Part shown: in pieces, positions 18,579 to 28,498 of the stretch
Layout of the letters: each line of letters begins with the position of its first letter
Numbering within the stretch: position 1 is the first letter of the stretch
Assembly (NCBI GenBank): GCA_002709695.1
Contig: PAQF01000013.1
Coordinates: 42,504 to 102,230, forward strand
Source of the DNA: Candidatus Poribacteria bacterium
GTDB lineage: Bacteria > Poribacteria > WGA-4E > UBA9662
Reading direction: 5' to 3'
Length of the DNA stretch: 59,727 nt
The notes under the pieces: model-generated
The model's input: the letters and a program-made list of their open reading frames with translations, nothing else
Told to the model about the DNA's origin: nothing
Databases searched by the model: none
Program-made: the position numbers and the translations under genes

Positions 18579-19691
18579 ATGGGTGAAATTAGTATTTTAT
18601 ATTTAACTTTGTATGGGGCTCGGGTTGGCGGTGGGGAGGTCCAGTATGAATATTTGATCAAAGGTTTGGATCGGAAAAGATTTTGTCCGATTGTCATTTG
18701 TCCAAGTAAAGGAGATTTGGTAGAAAGTTTCCTTTCGGAAGGAATTCCAACACATGTTCTTAAACTTCCAAGATGGTTACATGTGCAATCGGTTTTGACA
18801 AAGAGGATTGCGGTTAAGAAGATTGTCCAATTTGCGAAAAAAGCGGGCATTGATTTGATTCATTCAGATCACCGGATGAATCCCTACATGCTTGCTGTCA
18901 GCCGTGCACTTTCCATACCGAATATTGTTCATGTTCGTAGTCAAATGCGTGAAAACCATGCAAAATGCTATTCCCTAAAGCAAGCGTCTTCGGTTGTCTC
19001 AATTGGTTATAGATATCGAGATGCACTTATTCAGGATGGTGTGCCAGAAGAGAAAATTGAAGTCATTTTCGATGCCGTTGATACTAGAAAATTTAGGCCG
19101 AAAAAATCAAGGACAAACATTCTTGTTCAGGAATATGCTCCTCGTGCTAAAGTGTTAGTTGGGTTTGTTGGGCGTATTGAATTAGCTAAGAGGCAGTTTG
19201 ATTTTCTTAAAATTGTAAAAGACATACTTGCATCTGGCCGGGAAGCACATTTTTTTGTTATTGGCGATATTTATTCTAAGCAATATTACTATAAGCTCAA
19301 AGCTTTTTGTAATCAGAATGGGCTGAATTCATACGTTACCTTTACGGGACGGATGGGTGATATGCCGAATGTGTTGGCGTCCCTTGATTTTTTGCTAACA
19401 CTTTCAGGTGGATCTGTTATGATTGAAGCTATGTCGTGTGGTATTCCTGTGATATTTTTGACTTCGACCGATCCATCAAAGTTGCACATTGTACAACATA
19501 ATGAAACCGGTATTGTTGTTTCGGACAAAAGTCTTAGTTCTGTTACAGAAGCTGTTATTGACTTGATTGATAATCCTAACTTGCGAGATGCATTTGGGAT
19601 TGCTGGACGTCAACGTGTTGAAGCTCACTTTGATGTCACCCAGATGGTACAGAAAATAGAAGGTATATACCAAAAGTTAGGGAACAGATGA
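18579..19691 (+). CDS. GT4-type glycosyltransferase
   Basis: A retaining GT-B glycosyltransferase of about 370 residues. The N-domain opens ISILYLTLYGARVGGGEVQY, whose Gly-rich loop is typical of family GT4. The C-domain (Glycos_transf_1) has VGFVGRIELAKRQFDFL and the donor-binding E-x7-E type segment MIEAMSCGIPVIF, with NETGIVV after it. It probably adds a sugar to a surface polysaccharide or glycolipid; acceptor unknown. ATG 18579 puts the first beta strand at the N-terminus, as in relatives; ATG 18540 would add 13 residues. Neither has a Shine-Dalgarno. A 138-bp gap separates it from the next gene on the same strand. Confidence 0.88.
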   Translation: MGEISILYLTLYGARVGGGEVQYEYLIKGLDRKRFCPIVICPSKGDLVESFLSEGIPTHVLKLPRWLHVQSVLTKRIAVKKIVQFAKKAGIDLIHSDHRMNPYMLAVSRALSIPNIVHVRSQMRENHAKCYSLKQASSVVSIGYRYRDALIQDGVPEEKIEVIFDAVDTRKFRPKKSRTNILVQEYAPRAKVLVGFVGRIELAKRQFDFLKIVKDILASGREAHFFVIGDIYSKQYYYKLKAFCNQNGLNSYVTFTGRMGDMPNVLASLDFLLTLSGGSVMIEAMSCGIPVIFLTSTDPSKLHIVQHNETGIVVSDKSLSSVTEAVIDLIDNPNLRDAFGIAGRQRVEAHFDVTQMVQKIEGIYQKLGNR

Positions 19692-19829
19692 AAAATTTCA
19701 GATTTAGTCGACTCAGGTTGGACTTTTAAGTTATAGAATGTTCTGGTTAGGTTTGCTATATCTTTAAGTTTGATCAAGCGTGAGGTTTAAAGTTGTTAGT
19801 TTTAAATATTGACTTGAGGAGAGAATAGT

Positions 19830-22800
19830 TTGAGAATGTTGAGAATCTTGGTGATCTTAGTTCTTGTGCCTGTGGTTGCGTGGACACAGGGTCCTCTGAT
19901 CGAAAATAGCTCGTTTGAACTTGGTACTGAATCTCCACAAGGGTGGGAACTTTCAGGTGGTGCCTTTGGAAAATGGGAACTTTTTGGTAAAACTGGAGAA
20001 CGTTGTATTTCGATTAGGGGGAATGGCAAATCAGGAGATCTGTCATTTTGGCGGTCTTCTACAAGTTTGATTTTGCCAAACCGAATTTACCACCTCAGTT
20101 TCTCAATCAAAGGTTCTGTAGGGACTGAGGGCGGGACTGCTGTAGCCGGTTCAAACCTTGTAACACGCGATTTTGTGGTAGGAGTTGGTTGGGAACGGCA
20201 CGAGTTGATATTTACAACTCCTGTCAATACGCTTGGTATTTTTCTCCGTTTTGGACAATATGAAACTGCAGGGAAGATTTTCTTTGATGATATTAGTATT
20301 GTTGATGTCACTCCAGTTCATCGTACAAGGTACGATTTGGATTTAGGTGAAGGTGAACTGATTCACTCTGGAGTATATACTTTTCAGCCGGATTATACTA
20401 GTGTGGCTAGTAATGCCTCACGAAATTTGATCCGACATAATGCCTATTTTAACACTGATCGTTGGCTTTTACCCAAAGATTCGGAAGTTGTTTATCGGCA
20501 TGATTTGCTTGGTTATCAACAGACCAAGGGAACGATAAGTGTTCAGATAAATGTTCGTGATGGAAACGAATGCATCATTGAAATCGGAGTGGATGGGGGT
20601 AATTGGACGGTTGTTGGTGAAGTCCGTAAATCTGGTACTAAAGTTTTCTTACTTCCAGATGATATCTTGCCTGCGGAAGATATTTATGTACGTTTGCGCT
20701 CAACTAGTAAGGCTGAGATTTTGTCTTATCAGTATCAAAGTGAAATTGATGATGCCTCAATTCATCTAATAGGCGAAACTCATTATGCTGAGGTTAGCGT
20801 TCCTTTCAATTCAGTGGCAGTCGAATTCGAAACTGTTGGTGACTTGAAAACTGGGAATAAACATAATGAGGTAAGTTTGTTGATTGCTAACCTTCAGGAT
20901 TTCGCAGTTGAATTGGAAGCATCTCTCTCGATTCAGAAAAAGGGTAGTGAGGCGGCCATGGATTTTGGTACTAAAGTAGTGTACATCGGTTTCTCCGAAA
21001 CTTGGCGTGTGCGATGGCCGAACTATGAGCTTATTGAAGCTGCAGATTATACCATGACTATCCAGATAAAAGATGTTTTTAATGGGGATACAGTTTATAA
21101 GGCTGTTATTCCATTTAGTGTGTCTTCACTTTATGATGCTAATTTTGGTAGATTGATTGGCCAGACTAAAACTGTAGGGTCTGTATGGTGGACAAATGGT
21201 GCAAATAAAGTTAGTCGTGACCGAGCTGTGCCGCAAAAAGGAGAATCATTGATTAGTTTGTCTGCAGCCAAAAATGAATTCGAATCGTTTCAATTGATTA
21301 TTACCCCTGATCGATTCTTGAATAAGTTGCGTGTTCAGTCTAGCAGTCTAATTTCCAATGCTAGCGAAATCCCAGCTACTAATGTGGAGTTAGGAATGGT
21401 TAACTATGTTCTAGTACGACAGCCAACAGACCAAAGTGGTTCAAAAGGATACTGGCCAGATCCGATTCTTCCTCATAATCGGCCTGTACAGTTGAATCCG
21501 GGGCAGAATTATCCATTTTGGATAACTATTCAAGTTCCGAAAGATATTGCTGCTGGAAAGTACCGAGGGTCAATATCAATTTCTGGTACCATGGGGCCTC
21601 CTCCTCCGGTTAAACCTGTTGAAGAACAAGTTCAGGTGCAACAAGTAGTTCAAACTGTCCATGGCGTAGAAAAAGATAGTGATTGCGCGAATTTTTCCGA
21701 AGAAATAGGGGGGACTCTTGAGTTGGAACAGTTTATTACTGCTTCTAATTTGGATAAGCAGAGTTCTAGTTTCGAGGAAGGAAGTTTGTGGTCTGAAACT
21801 TTTGAAATTGAGTTACAGGTCTGGGATTTTGAGCTATCTGACGATACTCATATTCAGTCTGCTTTTGGAATTGATCCCGATAATATCAGGAAATATCATC
21901 GTCTTGAAAACCAAGATGAGCTTGAGACAGTTTTGGAGAAGTACTATGAAAATTTCGCAGCTCATCGAATTTCGCCCATAAACCCGATGGTGTTGCATCC
22001 AATTCACACTGATTTTGAGGGTCACTGGTGGGAAGGGGGGGAAATTATTGACACAGATAAAGCTGAAGGTCTTTTCAGTATGCGGATTGAGGACGATCAA
22101 AAAGATCGAGATGTTTTCGCTGTTGGGAAAAAGCTGATTTCGGTGGACTCGACGAAAACTTATGAATTCGGCTTTTTCGTTAAAACTGCTGAGAAGGGGC
22201 AACCGTACGAGGTTAATATTCTATGTTATGATAATGATGAAAAGACCTTGCGTGAGATTTCATTTGATTATGTAGGGCGTGGCATATGGCAAAAGGAGGA
22301 AATTCGCATTGGTTCCTTGCCACAAGGGACAAAATCGATATCTATTAGATTATCACCTGTTTTATTAACAAATTCTGGGGTGGAAACGGGTGTTGCTTGG
22401 TTTGATCGATTATCTCTGTATGAATCTTCCAGCCGTATGAATTTGATTCCTGATCCCAATTTTGAAAGGTTGATTGCTGATTGGAATATAACTTTGGATA
22501 CCGCGAGTTTTGAATCGGCTGCTAGGAATTACATTGATGGATTAGGTTTTAATGCCTTCCAAATACTGCTGGAGGGGTCAGGAAGTAGCAATTCTTATGA
22601 GAGAACTATTGGATTTATTGAAGGTTACGAACCGGGGTCATCTGAATATAAAACCCTTTTTTCAGGTTATTTAGCCAAGCTAGAGAAATATCTTGATCAG
22701 AATGGTTGGTTGGAGAAAGCATATGTGTTTTGGTTTGATGAACCGGAGCAAAAAGACTATGGCTTTGTCCGAAAAAGAATGGATCAGATTGGTAGTTCAG

Positions 22801-23504
22801 CACCTAATCTAACTCGTATGCTGACTCATGATGTTGTGCCAGAATTAGTGGGTAGTGTCGATCTCTGGTGTCCTCTCACACCCAATTTTGATCAAGTTTT
22901 GGCACAAAACCAAAAAGTTGCAGGGAATAAAGTTTGGTGGTCTGTACGTAATGCTCCGAAATCTCCATATGCAGGACTTTTTATTGATCATCATGGCATT
23001 GAGCTGCGAGTGTGGCTGTGGCAGGCATGGAAATATGGTTTGGATGGGATTTATATTTGGAGTACAAATTATTGGATGAGTCCGCTTTTACATTCTGTTA
23101 ATGAATTACAAAACCCATATTTAGATCCAATGAGTTATCAGTCAGGTTATGGTTTGCCAGTAGGTTATGTTGGTTATTGGGGGAATGGTGATGGCCGTTT
23201 CCTTTATCCTCCTATAGAGGGATTGGATGGGGCTAAATCGATTGAAGGGCCAGTTAACTCAATTCGCTGGGAAATGCTTAGGGAAGGCATTGAGGATTAT
23301 GAGTATTTTTGGGTGTTGAGAGATCAAATTGACAAGCTTAAAGCGGAAGATCCTGAGAACCAGCTCCTTCGTGAGGTAGAAGGTTACCTTATGGTGCCCA
23401 CAAGTATAGTTTCTAATATGACAGATTTTACTAAAGATCCAGAGTTGCTATCTGCACATCGGACGGATGTTGCCCAATCGATTGAAAAACTAATATACCG
23501 TTAG
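19830..23504 (+). CDS. secreted DUF4091 glycoside hydrolase-like protein with carbohydrate-binding-type modules
   Basis: A 1224-residue exported protein. A signal peptide (ILVILVLVPVVAWTQ) is followed by a galactose-binding-like beta-sandwich (about 25-155, NSSFELGTESPQGWELS). Beta domains and a TIM-barrel-like region lead to the DUF4091 signature WEMLREGIEDYEYFW near residues 1150-1160. Relatives are putative glycoside hydrolases. Two insertions stand out: a Pro/Val/Gln-rich then acidic stretch (about 587-660), and a second CBM-like module (about 727-861) set between HRISPINP and the next barrel segment. The start is TTG 19830, because GAGGAG ends about 8 bases before it; ATG 19836 is spaced less well. 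Target polysaccharide unknown. It stands alone, convergent with priA. Confidence 0.8.
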   Translation: MRMLRILVILVLVPVVAWTQGPLIENSSFELGTESPQGWELSGGAFGKWELFGKTGERCISIRGNGKSGDLSFWRSSTSLILPNRIYHLSFSIKGSVGTEGGTAVAGSNLVTRDFVVGVGWERHELIFTTPVNTLGIFLRFGQYETAGKIFFDDISIVDVTPVHRTRYDLDLGEGELIHSGVYTFQPDYTSVASNASRNLIRHNAYFNTDRWLLPKDSEVVYRHDLLGYQQTKGTISVQINVRDGNECIIEIGVDGGNWTVVGEVRKSGTKVFLLPDDILPAEDIYVRLRSTSKAEILSYQYQSEIDDASIHLIGETHYAEVSVPFNSVAVEFETVGDLKTGNKHNEVSLLIANLQDFAVELEASLSIQKKGSEAAMDFGTKVVYIGFSETWRVRWPNYELIEAADYTMTIQIKDVFNGDTVYKAVIPFSVSSLYDANFGRLIGQTKTVGSVWWTNGANKVSRDRAVPQKGESLISLSAAKNEFESFQLIITPDRFLNKLRVQSSSLISNASEIPATNVELGMVNYVLVRQPTDQSGSKGYWPDPILPHNRPVQLNPGQNYPFWITIQVPKDIAAGKYRGSISISGTMGPPPPVKPVEEQVQVQQVVQTVHGVEKDSDCANFSEEIGGTLELEQFITASNLDKQSSSFEEGSLWSETFEIELQVWDFELSDDTHIQSAFGIDPDNIRKYHRLENQDELETVLEKYYENFAAHRISPINPMVLHPIHTDFEGHWWEGGEIIDTDKAEGLFSMRIEDDQKDRDVFAVGKKLISVDSTKTYEFGFFVKTAEKGQPYEVNILCYDNDEKTLREISFDYVGRGIWQKEEIRIGSLPQGTKSISIRLSPVLLTNSGVETGVAWFDRLSLYESSSRMNLIPDPNFERLIADWNITLDTASFESAARNYIDGLGFNAFQILLEGSGSSNSYERTIGFIEGYEPGSSEYKTLFSGYLAKLEKYLDQNGWLEKAYVFWFDEPEQKDYGFVRKRMDQIGSSAPNLTRMLTHDVVPELVGSVDLWCPLTPNFDQVLAQNQKVAGNKVWWSVRNAPKSPYAGLFIDHHGIELRVWLWQAWKYGLDGIYIWSTNYWMSPLLHSVNELQNPYLDPMSYQSGYGLPVGYVGYWGNGDGRFLYPPIEGLDGAKSIEGPVNSIRWEMLREGIEDYEYFWVLRDQIDKLKAEDPENQLLREVEGYLMVPTSIVSNMTDFTKDPELLSAHRTDVAQSIEKLIYR

Positions 23505-23519
23505 GTTTTAAGGGGGGGA

Positions 23520-25991
23520 TCAAAGCATACTAATTGGGTCAATGTCCACAATTTTTTCGATTTTGGTTGTTTTAGAAGTAGCACGTGTTGATTGATTCAT
23601 AATGTGGATTGTTTCACGAAGATCATCAGAGCTATCACATTTTACTAACAGGTGCCAGCGGTATTTTGCCTTGATCTTGGATAGTGGCGCGGCAACAGGC
23701 CCACGAACTTCGACATTTGGGAAACGATCTGCTTGGATTAAGTCTAGGGCGTTTCGTAGATTGTAGGCAGTGTTGATTACCTCTTCTTCGTCAGCCCCCC
23801 TCACTAAAATCGTAGCTGCGTAATTAAATGGAGGATAGTTCAGTGCCTCCCGAAACATAATTTCTTGGTTGTAAAAACCTGTATAATCATGATTCTTTGC
23901 GGCTTGTATACCGTAGTGATCTGGCATATAGGTTTGAACAATAACCTCTCCTTCCAAGTTACTCCTACCAGACCGGCCTGCAACTTGTGTCAGTAAATTA
24001 AATGAACGCTCGCTCGCGCGGAAATCGGGTAAGTTTAGGGCAGTATCTGCAATGATAACACCAACTAGAGTGACGTTTGGGAAATCCAGCCCCTTTGCTA
24101 TCATTTGTGTACCAACAAGTATATCGATTTCTTGATTTTTAAACTGGTTTAATATTGTCTGATGTGCATTCTTCTGTGATGTGGAATCAGTATCCATTCG
24201 TTGGACTTTTGCTTTGGGAAATGCTCTTAAAGTTTCTTGTTCGACCCGCTCGGTTCCCAGCCCAAAATAGCGAATGTTTTCACTCGTGCAGCTTGGACAA
24301 CTCCGTGGTGCACTTTTTTCTGAACCACAGTGATGGCAGATCATCCGTTGTTTACTGAAGTGGTAGGTCATTGATACTGAACATACCTCACATTTTTCAA
24401 CGTGTCCGCAGTTTCTACAGAACACATAGCTTGAGTAACCACGTCGATTCAGAAAAAGAATAGTTTGTTCATTCTTTGCTAGTCTCTCCATAATTCCTGA
24501 GAGCAGGGATCTCGAGAATATAGAGCGATTCTTAGATTTTAGTTCCTCTCGCATGTCGATGATTTCCACTTTTGGCATTTTCCTGTTGCCGATACGTGAT
24601 GGCATTGAGATTAAATGGTACTTTCCTTGTTCAGCATGGTAGAAACTTTCGAGTGAGGGGGTTGCTGTTCCTAAAACAACAATGCAGTTTTCGAGTTTTG
24701 CTCTTTGAATTGCCACATCACGTGCGTGATAACGTGGTGATGAATCCTGTTTGTAGGACGTTTCGTGTTCTTCATCTATTATAATTAGTCCTAGGCTGGG
24801 GATTGGTGCAAAGATTGCTGACCTAGCTCCAATAACAATTGGGGCTTTACCTGAATGAACTTTTTGCCATTGATCGTGGCGCTCGCCATCGGATAGGCGG
24901 CTGTGTAAGACAGCAATCTTTGTCCCAAAGCGGCCAACGAAACGAGAGATAGTCTGTGGTGTTAGTGATATCTCAGGAATTAGAATGATCGCACCTTTTT
25001 TTTGGCTGAGGACTGTTGCTATTATTTGTAGATAAACCTCTGTTTTGCCACTGCCTGTGACTCCGTGTAAGAGAAATGTTTGAGATAGGTTAGCTTCAAT
25101 TGCATGGTGTATTTTTGCTACTGCATTGGTTTGGTCAGGATTGAGTGAAAGAGGGGTTGTTTTTTCGATGTGCTTGGAATTCCATGGGGTCCTAGTAAGT
25201 TCAATTGATTGTAATTCTACTAGGTTCTTTTTTTTCAGTGCTTGAAGTGTTGCTGAACTGGTATTGGTCGTTTTCAGTAGTTCCACGCTGGAAATTGGTA
25301 ATCTATTATAATTAGATATTAAGAAGTGCAGTATTTCAGCTTGCTTAGGAGCACGCTGGAGAGTTGATGTTATTTCTTTTTTTATTTCGGGAATTGGTTT
25401 AGCTAGAGTGGCAAAAGTACCATATTTTTTTTGAGAACTCGGCCTAAAGTTGATGTGAATATCGATTAATCTTTTCTTTTGCAATAGAGCTAGTACTGAA
25501 CGTAGACTTGATGAAGGCTTCTTTACATGTTTTGCGAGTTGATTTATGGTAAGATCCCCGTTATTAGAAAGTACTATTAGGATTTGTGCCTGTAATTTTG
25601 CACGCGTTTTAAGCTCTTCGATTTCATCTTTGGTTGCAACAAGGTGTATGGTTTGTCGTTGTTTTGTACGGATCGCAGCTGGCGCTGCACACTTCAGAGC
25701 TTCACCCCAAGATGAAAGATAGTACTTTGAAACCCAGCTCGTGAGTTTCAGAATTGAATCTGTAAACACAGGTTTTTCATCTAAACAATCGGTGATAGCT
25801 TTAATTTTAAAATCCAGATTCTCAATTTCCGGTTTGTCTCGAAGGTTAACGATTACTCCCTCACGAACGCTGTTTCCAAAAGAAGCTAAGACACGGCAAC
25901 CGATTTGGGCTATGGGGGCAAAATGGTTCGGAATAGAATAAGTAAAGGTGATATCTTCCGGGATTGGAAAGGCCACCTGTGCAAACTTCAT
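23520..25991 (-). CDS. priA: primosomal replication protein N' (PriA helicase)
   Basis: A 3'-5' superfamily 2 DNA helicase that restarts stalled replication forks. The 3'-binding domain opens FAQVAFPIPEDITFTYSIP. A winged helix is followed by the helicase core with Walker A HGVTGSGKTEVYLQ and DEEH, and the zinc module (FCRNCGHVEKCEVC, then ICHHCG and CPSC) sits within the second lobe before GTERVEQE. Length from ATG 25991 is 823 residues. I use this start because family members begin MxxAxVAxP and because it overlaps the stop of the uracil-DNA glycosylase gene as ATGA. An upstream ATG (26039) would add 16 unrelated residues. Last gene of the rpsB run. Confidence 0.97.
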   Translation of the reverse strand: MKFAQVAFPIPEDITFTYSIPNHFAPIAQIGCRVLASFGNSVREGVIVNLRDKPEIENLDFKIKAITDCLDEKPVFTDSILKLTSWVSKYYLSSWGEALKCAAPAAIRTKQRQTIHLVATKDEIEELKTRAKLQAQILIVLSNNGDLTINQLAKHVKKPSSSLRSVLALLQKKRLIDIHINFRPSSQKKYGTFATLAKPIPEIKKEITSTLQRAPKQAEILHFLISNYNRLPISSVELLKTTNTSSATLQALKKKNLVELQSIELTRTPWNSKHIEKTTPLSLNPDQTNAVAKIHHAIEANLSQTFLLHGVTGSGKTEVYLQIIATVLSQKKGAIILIPEISLTPQTISRFVGRFGTKIAVLHSRLSDGERHDQWQKVHSGKAPIVIGARSAIFAPIPSLGLIIIDEEHETSYKQDSSPRYHARDVAIQRAKLENCIVVLGTATPSLESFYHAEQGKYHLISMPSRIGNRKMPKVEIIDMREELKSKNRSIFSRSLLSGIMERLAKNEQTILFLNRRGYSSYVFCRNCGHVEKCEVCSVSMTYHFSKQRMICHHCGSEKSAPRSCPSCTSENIRYFGLGTERVEQETLRAFPKAKVQRMDTDSTSQKNAHQTILNQFKNQEIDILVGTQMIAKGLDFPNVTLVGVIIADTALNLPDFRASERSFNLLTQVAGRSGRSNLEGEVIVQTYMPDHYGIQAAKNHDYTGFYNQEIMFREALNYPPFNYAATILVRGADEEEVINTAYNLRNALDLIQADRFPNVEVRGPVAAPLSKIKAKYRWHLLVKCDSSDDLRETIHIMNQSTRATSKTTKIEKIVDIDPISML

Positions 25992-26704
25992 TTTATGCTT
26001 GAGTTGAGCTCGACCATGATTTTTTTCATATCTTCCCATACTTCGCGTTTCCCTTCTGGATTGCGCAGGAGATAGGCAGGATGATAGGTAGGCATTACTT
26101 TTGTGCCGCGGTATTCATGGAAATTTCCGCGTAGTACAGAGATCTTTACTTCCGTACGTAGAAGCATCTGTGTAGCAAAGGTCCCCAAGGCGCAAATGAC
26201 CTTTGGTTTAATTAGCTCGATTTGTCGAATTAAGTAAGGTTCGCAGGACTCAATCTCTGTCCGTTTAGGATTTCGGTTATTGGGAGGCCGGCATTTAATC
26301 ACGTTTGCAATATAAACTTTGTCACGGGTTAACTCCATGGCTTCAATGACCTTGGTTAGTAGCTGTCCTGCGCGTCCAACGAAAGGTTCTCCGTTTTCAT
26401 CCTCATCCCTACCGGGAGCTTCACCTACAAACATGAGGTCAGCATTTTCATTGCCTGCACCGAAGACCACATTGGTACGTGTTGTATGCAATTCGCATTT
26501 CTTACATCTATTTGCTTCTTGCTGAAGCTGATTATAACCGACTTCGGAAAATTTGGAATATTCCGGGTCAAGTATTTCGGTAAAACCAAGTTGCATCTGT
26601 TCCTCCACGTATTCTCTAATTGTCGAAATGACTTGCAGATATTCTTGGATTGAGTTTACCATTGCTATGTTGGAAGATAGTTGGTGCTGATGTGTGTTAG
26701 TCAT
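25988..26704 (-). CDS. family 4 uracil-DNA glycosylase (Fe-S)
   Basis: Removes uracil from DNA in base excision repair. The core has [16 protein letters not shown] with two of the iron-sulfur cysteines, then [20 protein letters not shown] with the water-activating loop, [15 protein letters not shown] and SCEPYL with the other cysteines, and the minor-groove motif [10 protein letters not shown] near the end. Length is 238 residues. About 45 residues precede the core and are variable in the family. It overlaps priA by four bases, so both repair/restart genes are probably co-translated. Confidence 0.95.
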   Translation of the reverse strand: MTNTHQHQLSSNIAMVNSIQEYLQVISTIREYVEEQMQLGFTEILDPEYSKFSEVGYNQLQQEANRCKKCELHTTRTNVVFGAGNENADLMFVGEAPGRDEDENGEPFVGRAGQLLTKVIEAMELTRDKVYIANVIKCRPPNNRNPKRTEIESCEPYLIRQIELIKPKVICALGTFATQMLLRTEVKISVLRGNFHEYRGTKVMPTYHPAYLLRNPEGKREVWEDMKKIMVELNSSIK

Positions 26705-26775
26705 TTTCTCAATTGTCGTGTTCTGATAACTGAGGTTGGGTCACGGGTTGTTGGGAGAGAAAGGTCTGACTTACT

Positions 26776-28488
26776 CTATGAAGAAGGGAAGAAATCCCAA
26801 ACATCGTAAAAGGTAACAAATAAGAAAAATAGAGCTATGAATACAAAGCTAATATGTTGGATGATGCTTTGTGTTTTTTGGCTTAGTGGTTTCCCTCGTA
26901 GTTTCTCGATTGTAAAAAACAGTATTAGTCCCCCATCGGTAATCGGTAGTGGAAATAAATTGACAATACCAAGATTAATGCTGATGAAAGCAACAAACCA
27001 TATAAATTGTTTTAAGGCCGCTTGGGCAACTATTGCGGTTATTCTGAGAATTCCAACTGGACCGCTAAGAAGTTTCGGTGAGACATATCCAGTTACGAGT
27101 TTTTGAAGTGTTGTGAAGATTTTAGAGATAGTGACATGACATTCTTCAATACTCCTCCCCCAGACTGTGAAAAGATTATATTTTTTGCTCTGACTTGGTT
27201 CAGTTAGCTCCATTTCCGAGATGCCTGAGACAAAATGCAGTCCCCGCCAATTGTTTGTGCCATCCTCAATTTTAGGAGGAACCTCAATTGTGATTATTTC
27301 ATTCTTACCTGATTTCGTTGGTCGAAGTAAATCTAATTTTAGTGGCTCATTCCGATTGGTTGATGCTATTTGCTTTAAGAGCTCATTGACTTTTGCTAAT
27401 AATTTATCTCCTTTATTAATGGTTGGTTCTTCGTTGTTAGTTTTGGTGGTTATAGTTGATCTTCCGTTGATTTTTAAAATTTGGTCACCGGTTTGGATGC
27501 CAGCTTTTTCCGCGTCACTACCAGTTTCCAAGTATGCATTTATTGATCGGTTTAATTTTATATTGATGTTTATTGATTTACCTTTACGGATTAGACCTAG
27601 TGCGATTATTTTACCATTATGTTTGGTTATCGAATCATCTATCATCTTTGAATGATGAATGATTTGCCCGTTTATGGTGTTGATTATGTCGTCTGTCCTA
27701 ATTTTTCTATGCCATGATCGATTAACTAGTAGCTTTTCAGCCGCTAAGATACCGAGTTGTCCTATTTTTCTAGACCCGCGGGATACTGCTATTGGAGTTA
27801 CTGAAATAGTTTGTGTTCTCTGGTTCCGAATTAATTCTATTTCAAGTTTAGTATTGGGTGCTAATGCAATCTCCATGTGCAAATCTTCCCATTTTTTTAT
27901 TTGAGTGCGATGTTTTTCTCTCCCCAAAATTTTGTCTAGAAGGTGTGGTTCCCTATTTATTGCCGTAATTTTGTCTCCGGCTTGTAACCCAAAATTCTTG
28001 GCAGGACTGTCCTTCATTACATAGCCAATTACCGTTGTTGTTGCTGAGTTGCGGATGGGTCCTTCACCACCGATCATATAAAAAATTGTGAAAGCCAAAA
28101 CAGCGAGTAGGATATTAGCGACGGGACCTGCGATTGCTACTAGTATGCGACGACCAACAGTAGCTGTATCAAATTCACCTGTTGGGTTTTCAACTGAAGG
28201 GGTTCTATCTCCGGGAGTGCGCTCATCTGGGTTCTCTCCTGCCATTTTCACATAGCCACCGAAGGGTAAGATAGAAAGGCAATAATCAGTTTCGTTGCGC
28301 CTAAAGTTGATTATCGCTGGGCCAAACCCTATAGAAAATTTTTCAACCCTAATTCCACACCATTTTGCAGCTAGGAAGTGACCAAGTTCATGGACAAAAA
28401 TGAGGAGTCCTAAAGCAAGAAAGGCAAGGAACCAATAGAGAGCATTTGGCCCCCATTGAATAATCCACTCAAAAAAAAACATGGTCAT
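26776..28488 (-). CDS. rseP: RseP-type site-2 zinc metalloprotease, enlarged periplasmic region
   Basis: An intramembrane protease that cleaves anti-sigma factors and signal-peptide remnants. The first helix bears HELGH (His33, Glu34, His37), and the second zinc site is NLFPLPITDGGLILFF near the C-terminus. At 570 residues it is over 100 longer than E. coli RseP (450). The extra length is in the periplasm, where I see three PDZ-like units: DSPAKNFGLQAGDKITAIN, a weaker RTDDIINTINGQII, and SDAEKAGIQTGDQILKING, plus a helical insert. It sits 10 bases after dxr in the usual cdsA-dxr-rseP order. Confidence 0.95.
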   Translation of the reverse strand: MTMFFFEWIIQWGPNALYWFLAFLALGLLIFVHELGHFLAAKWCGIRVEKFSIGFGPAIINFRRNETDYCLSILPFGGYVKMAGENPDERTPGDRTPSVENPTGEFDTATVGRRILVAIAGPVANILLAVLAFTIFYMIGGEGPIRNSATTTVIGYVMKDSPAKNFGLQAGDKITAINREPHLLDKILGREKHRTQIKKWEDLHMEIALAPNTKLEIELIRNQRTQTISVTPIAVSRGSRKIGQLGILAAEKLLVNRSWHRKIRTDDIINTINGQIIHHSKMIDDSITKHNGKIIALGLIRKGKSININIKLNRSINAYLETGSDAEKAGIQTGDQILKINGRSTITTKTNNEEPTINKGDKLLAKVNELLKQIASTNRNEPLKLDLLRPTKSGKNEIITIEVPPKIEDGTNNWRGLHFVSGISEMELTEPSQSKKYNLFTVWGRSIEECHVTISKIFTTLQKLVTGYVSPKLLSGPVGILRITAIVAQAALKQFIWFVAFISINLGIVNLFPLPITDGGLILFFTIEKLRGKPLSQKTQSIIQHISFVFIALFFLFVTFYDVWDFFPSS

Positions 28489-28498
28489 AATTTCCTTT

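Noticed and set aside
25992-26039. PriA start at 26039
   Set aside because: Adds 16 residues unlike the family and lies inside the preceding gene; ATGA coupling at 25991 is better.
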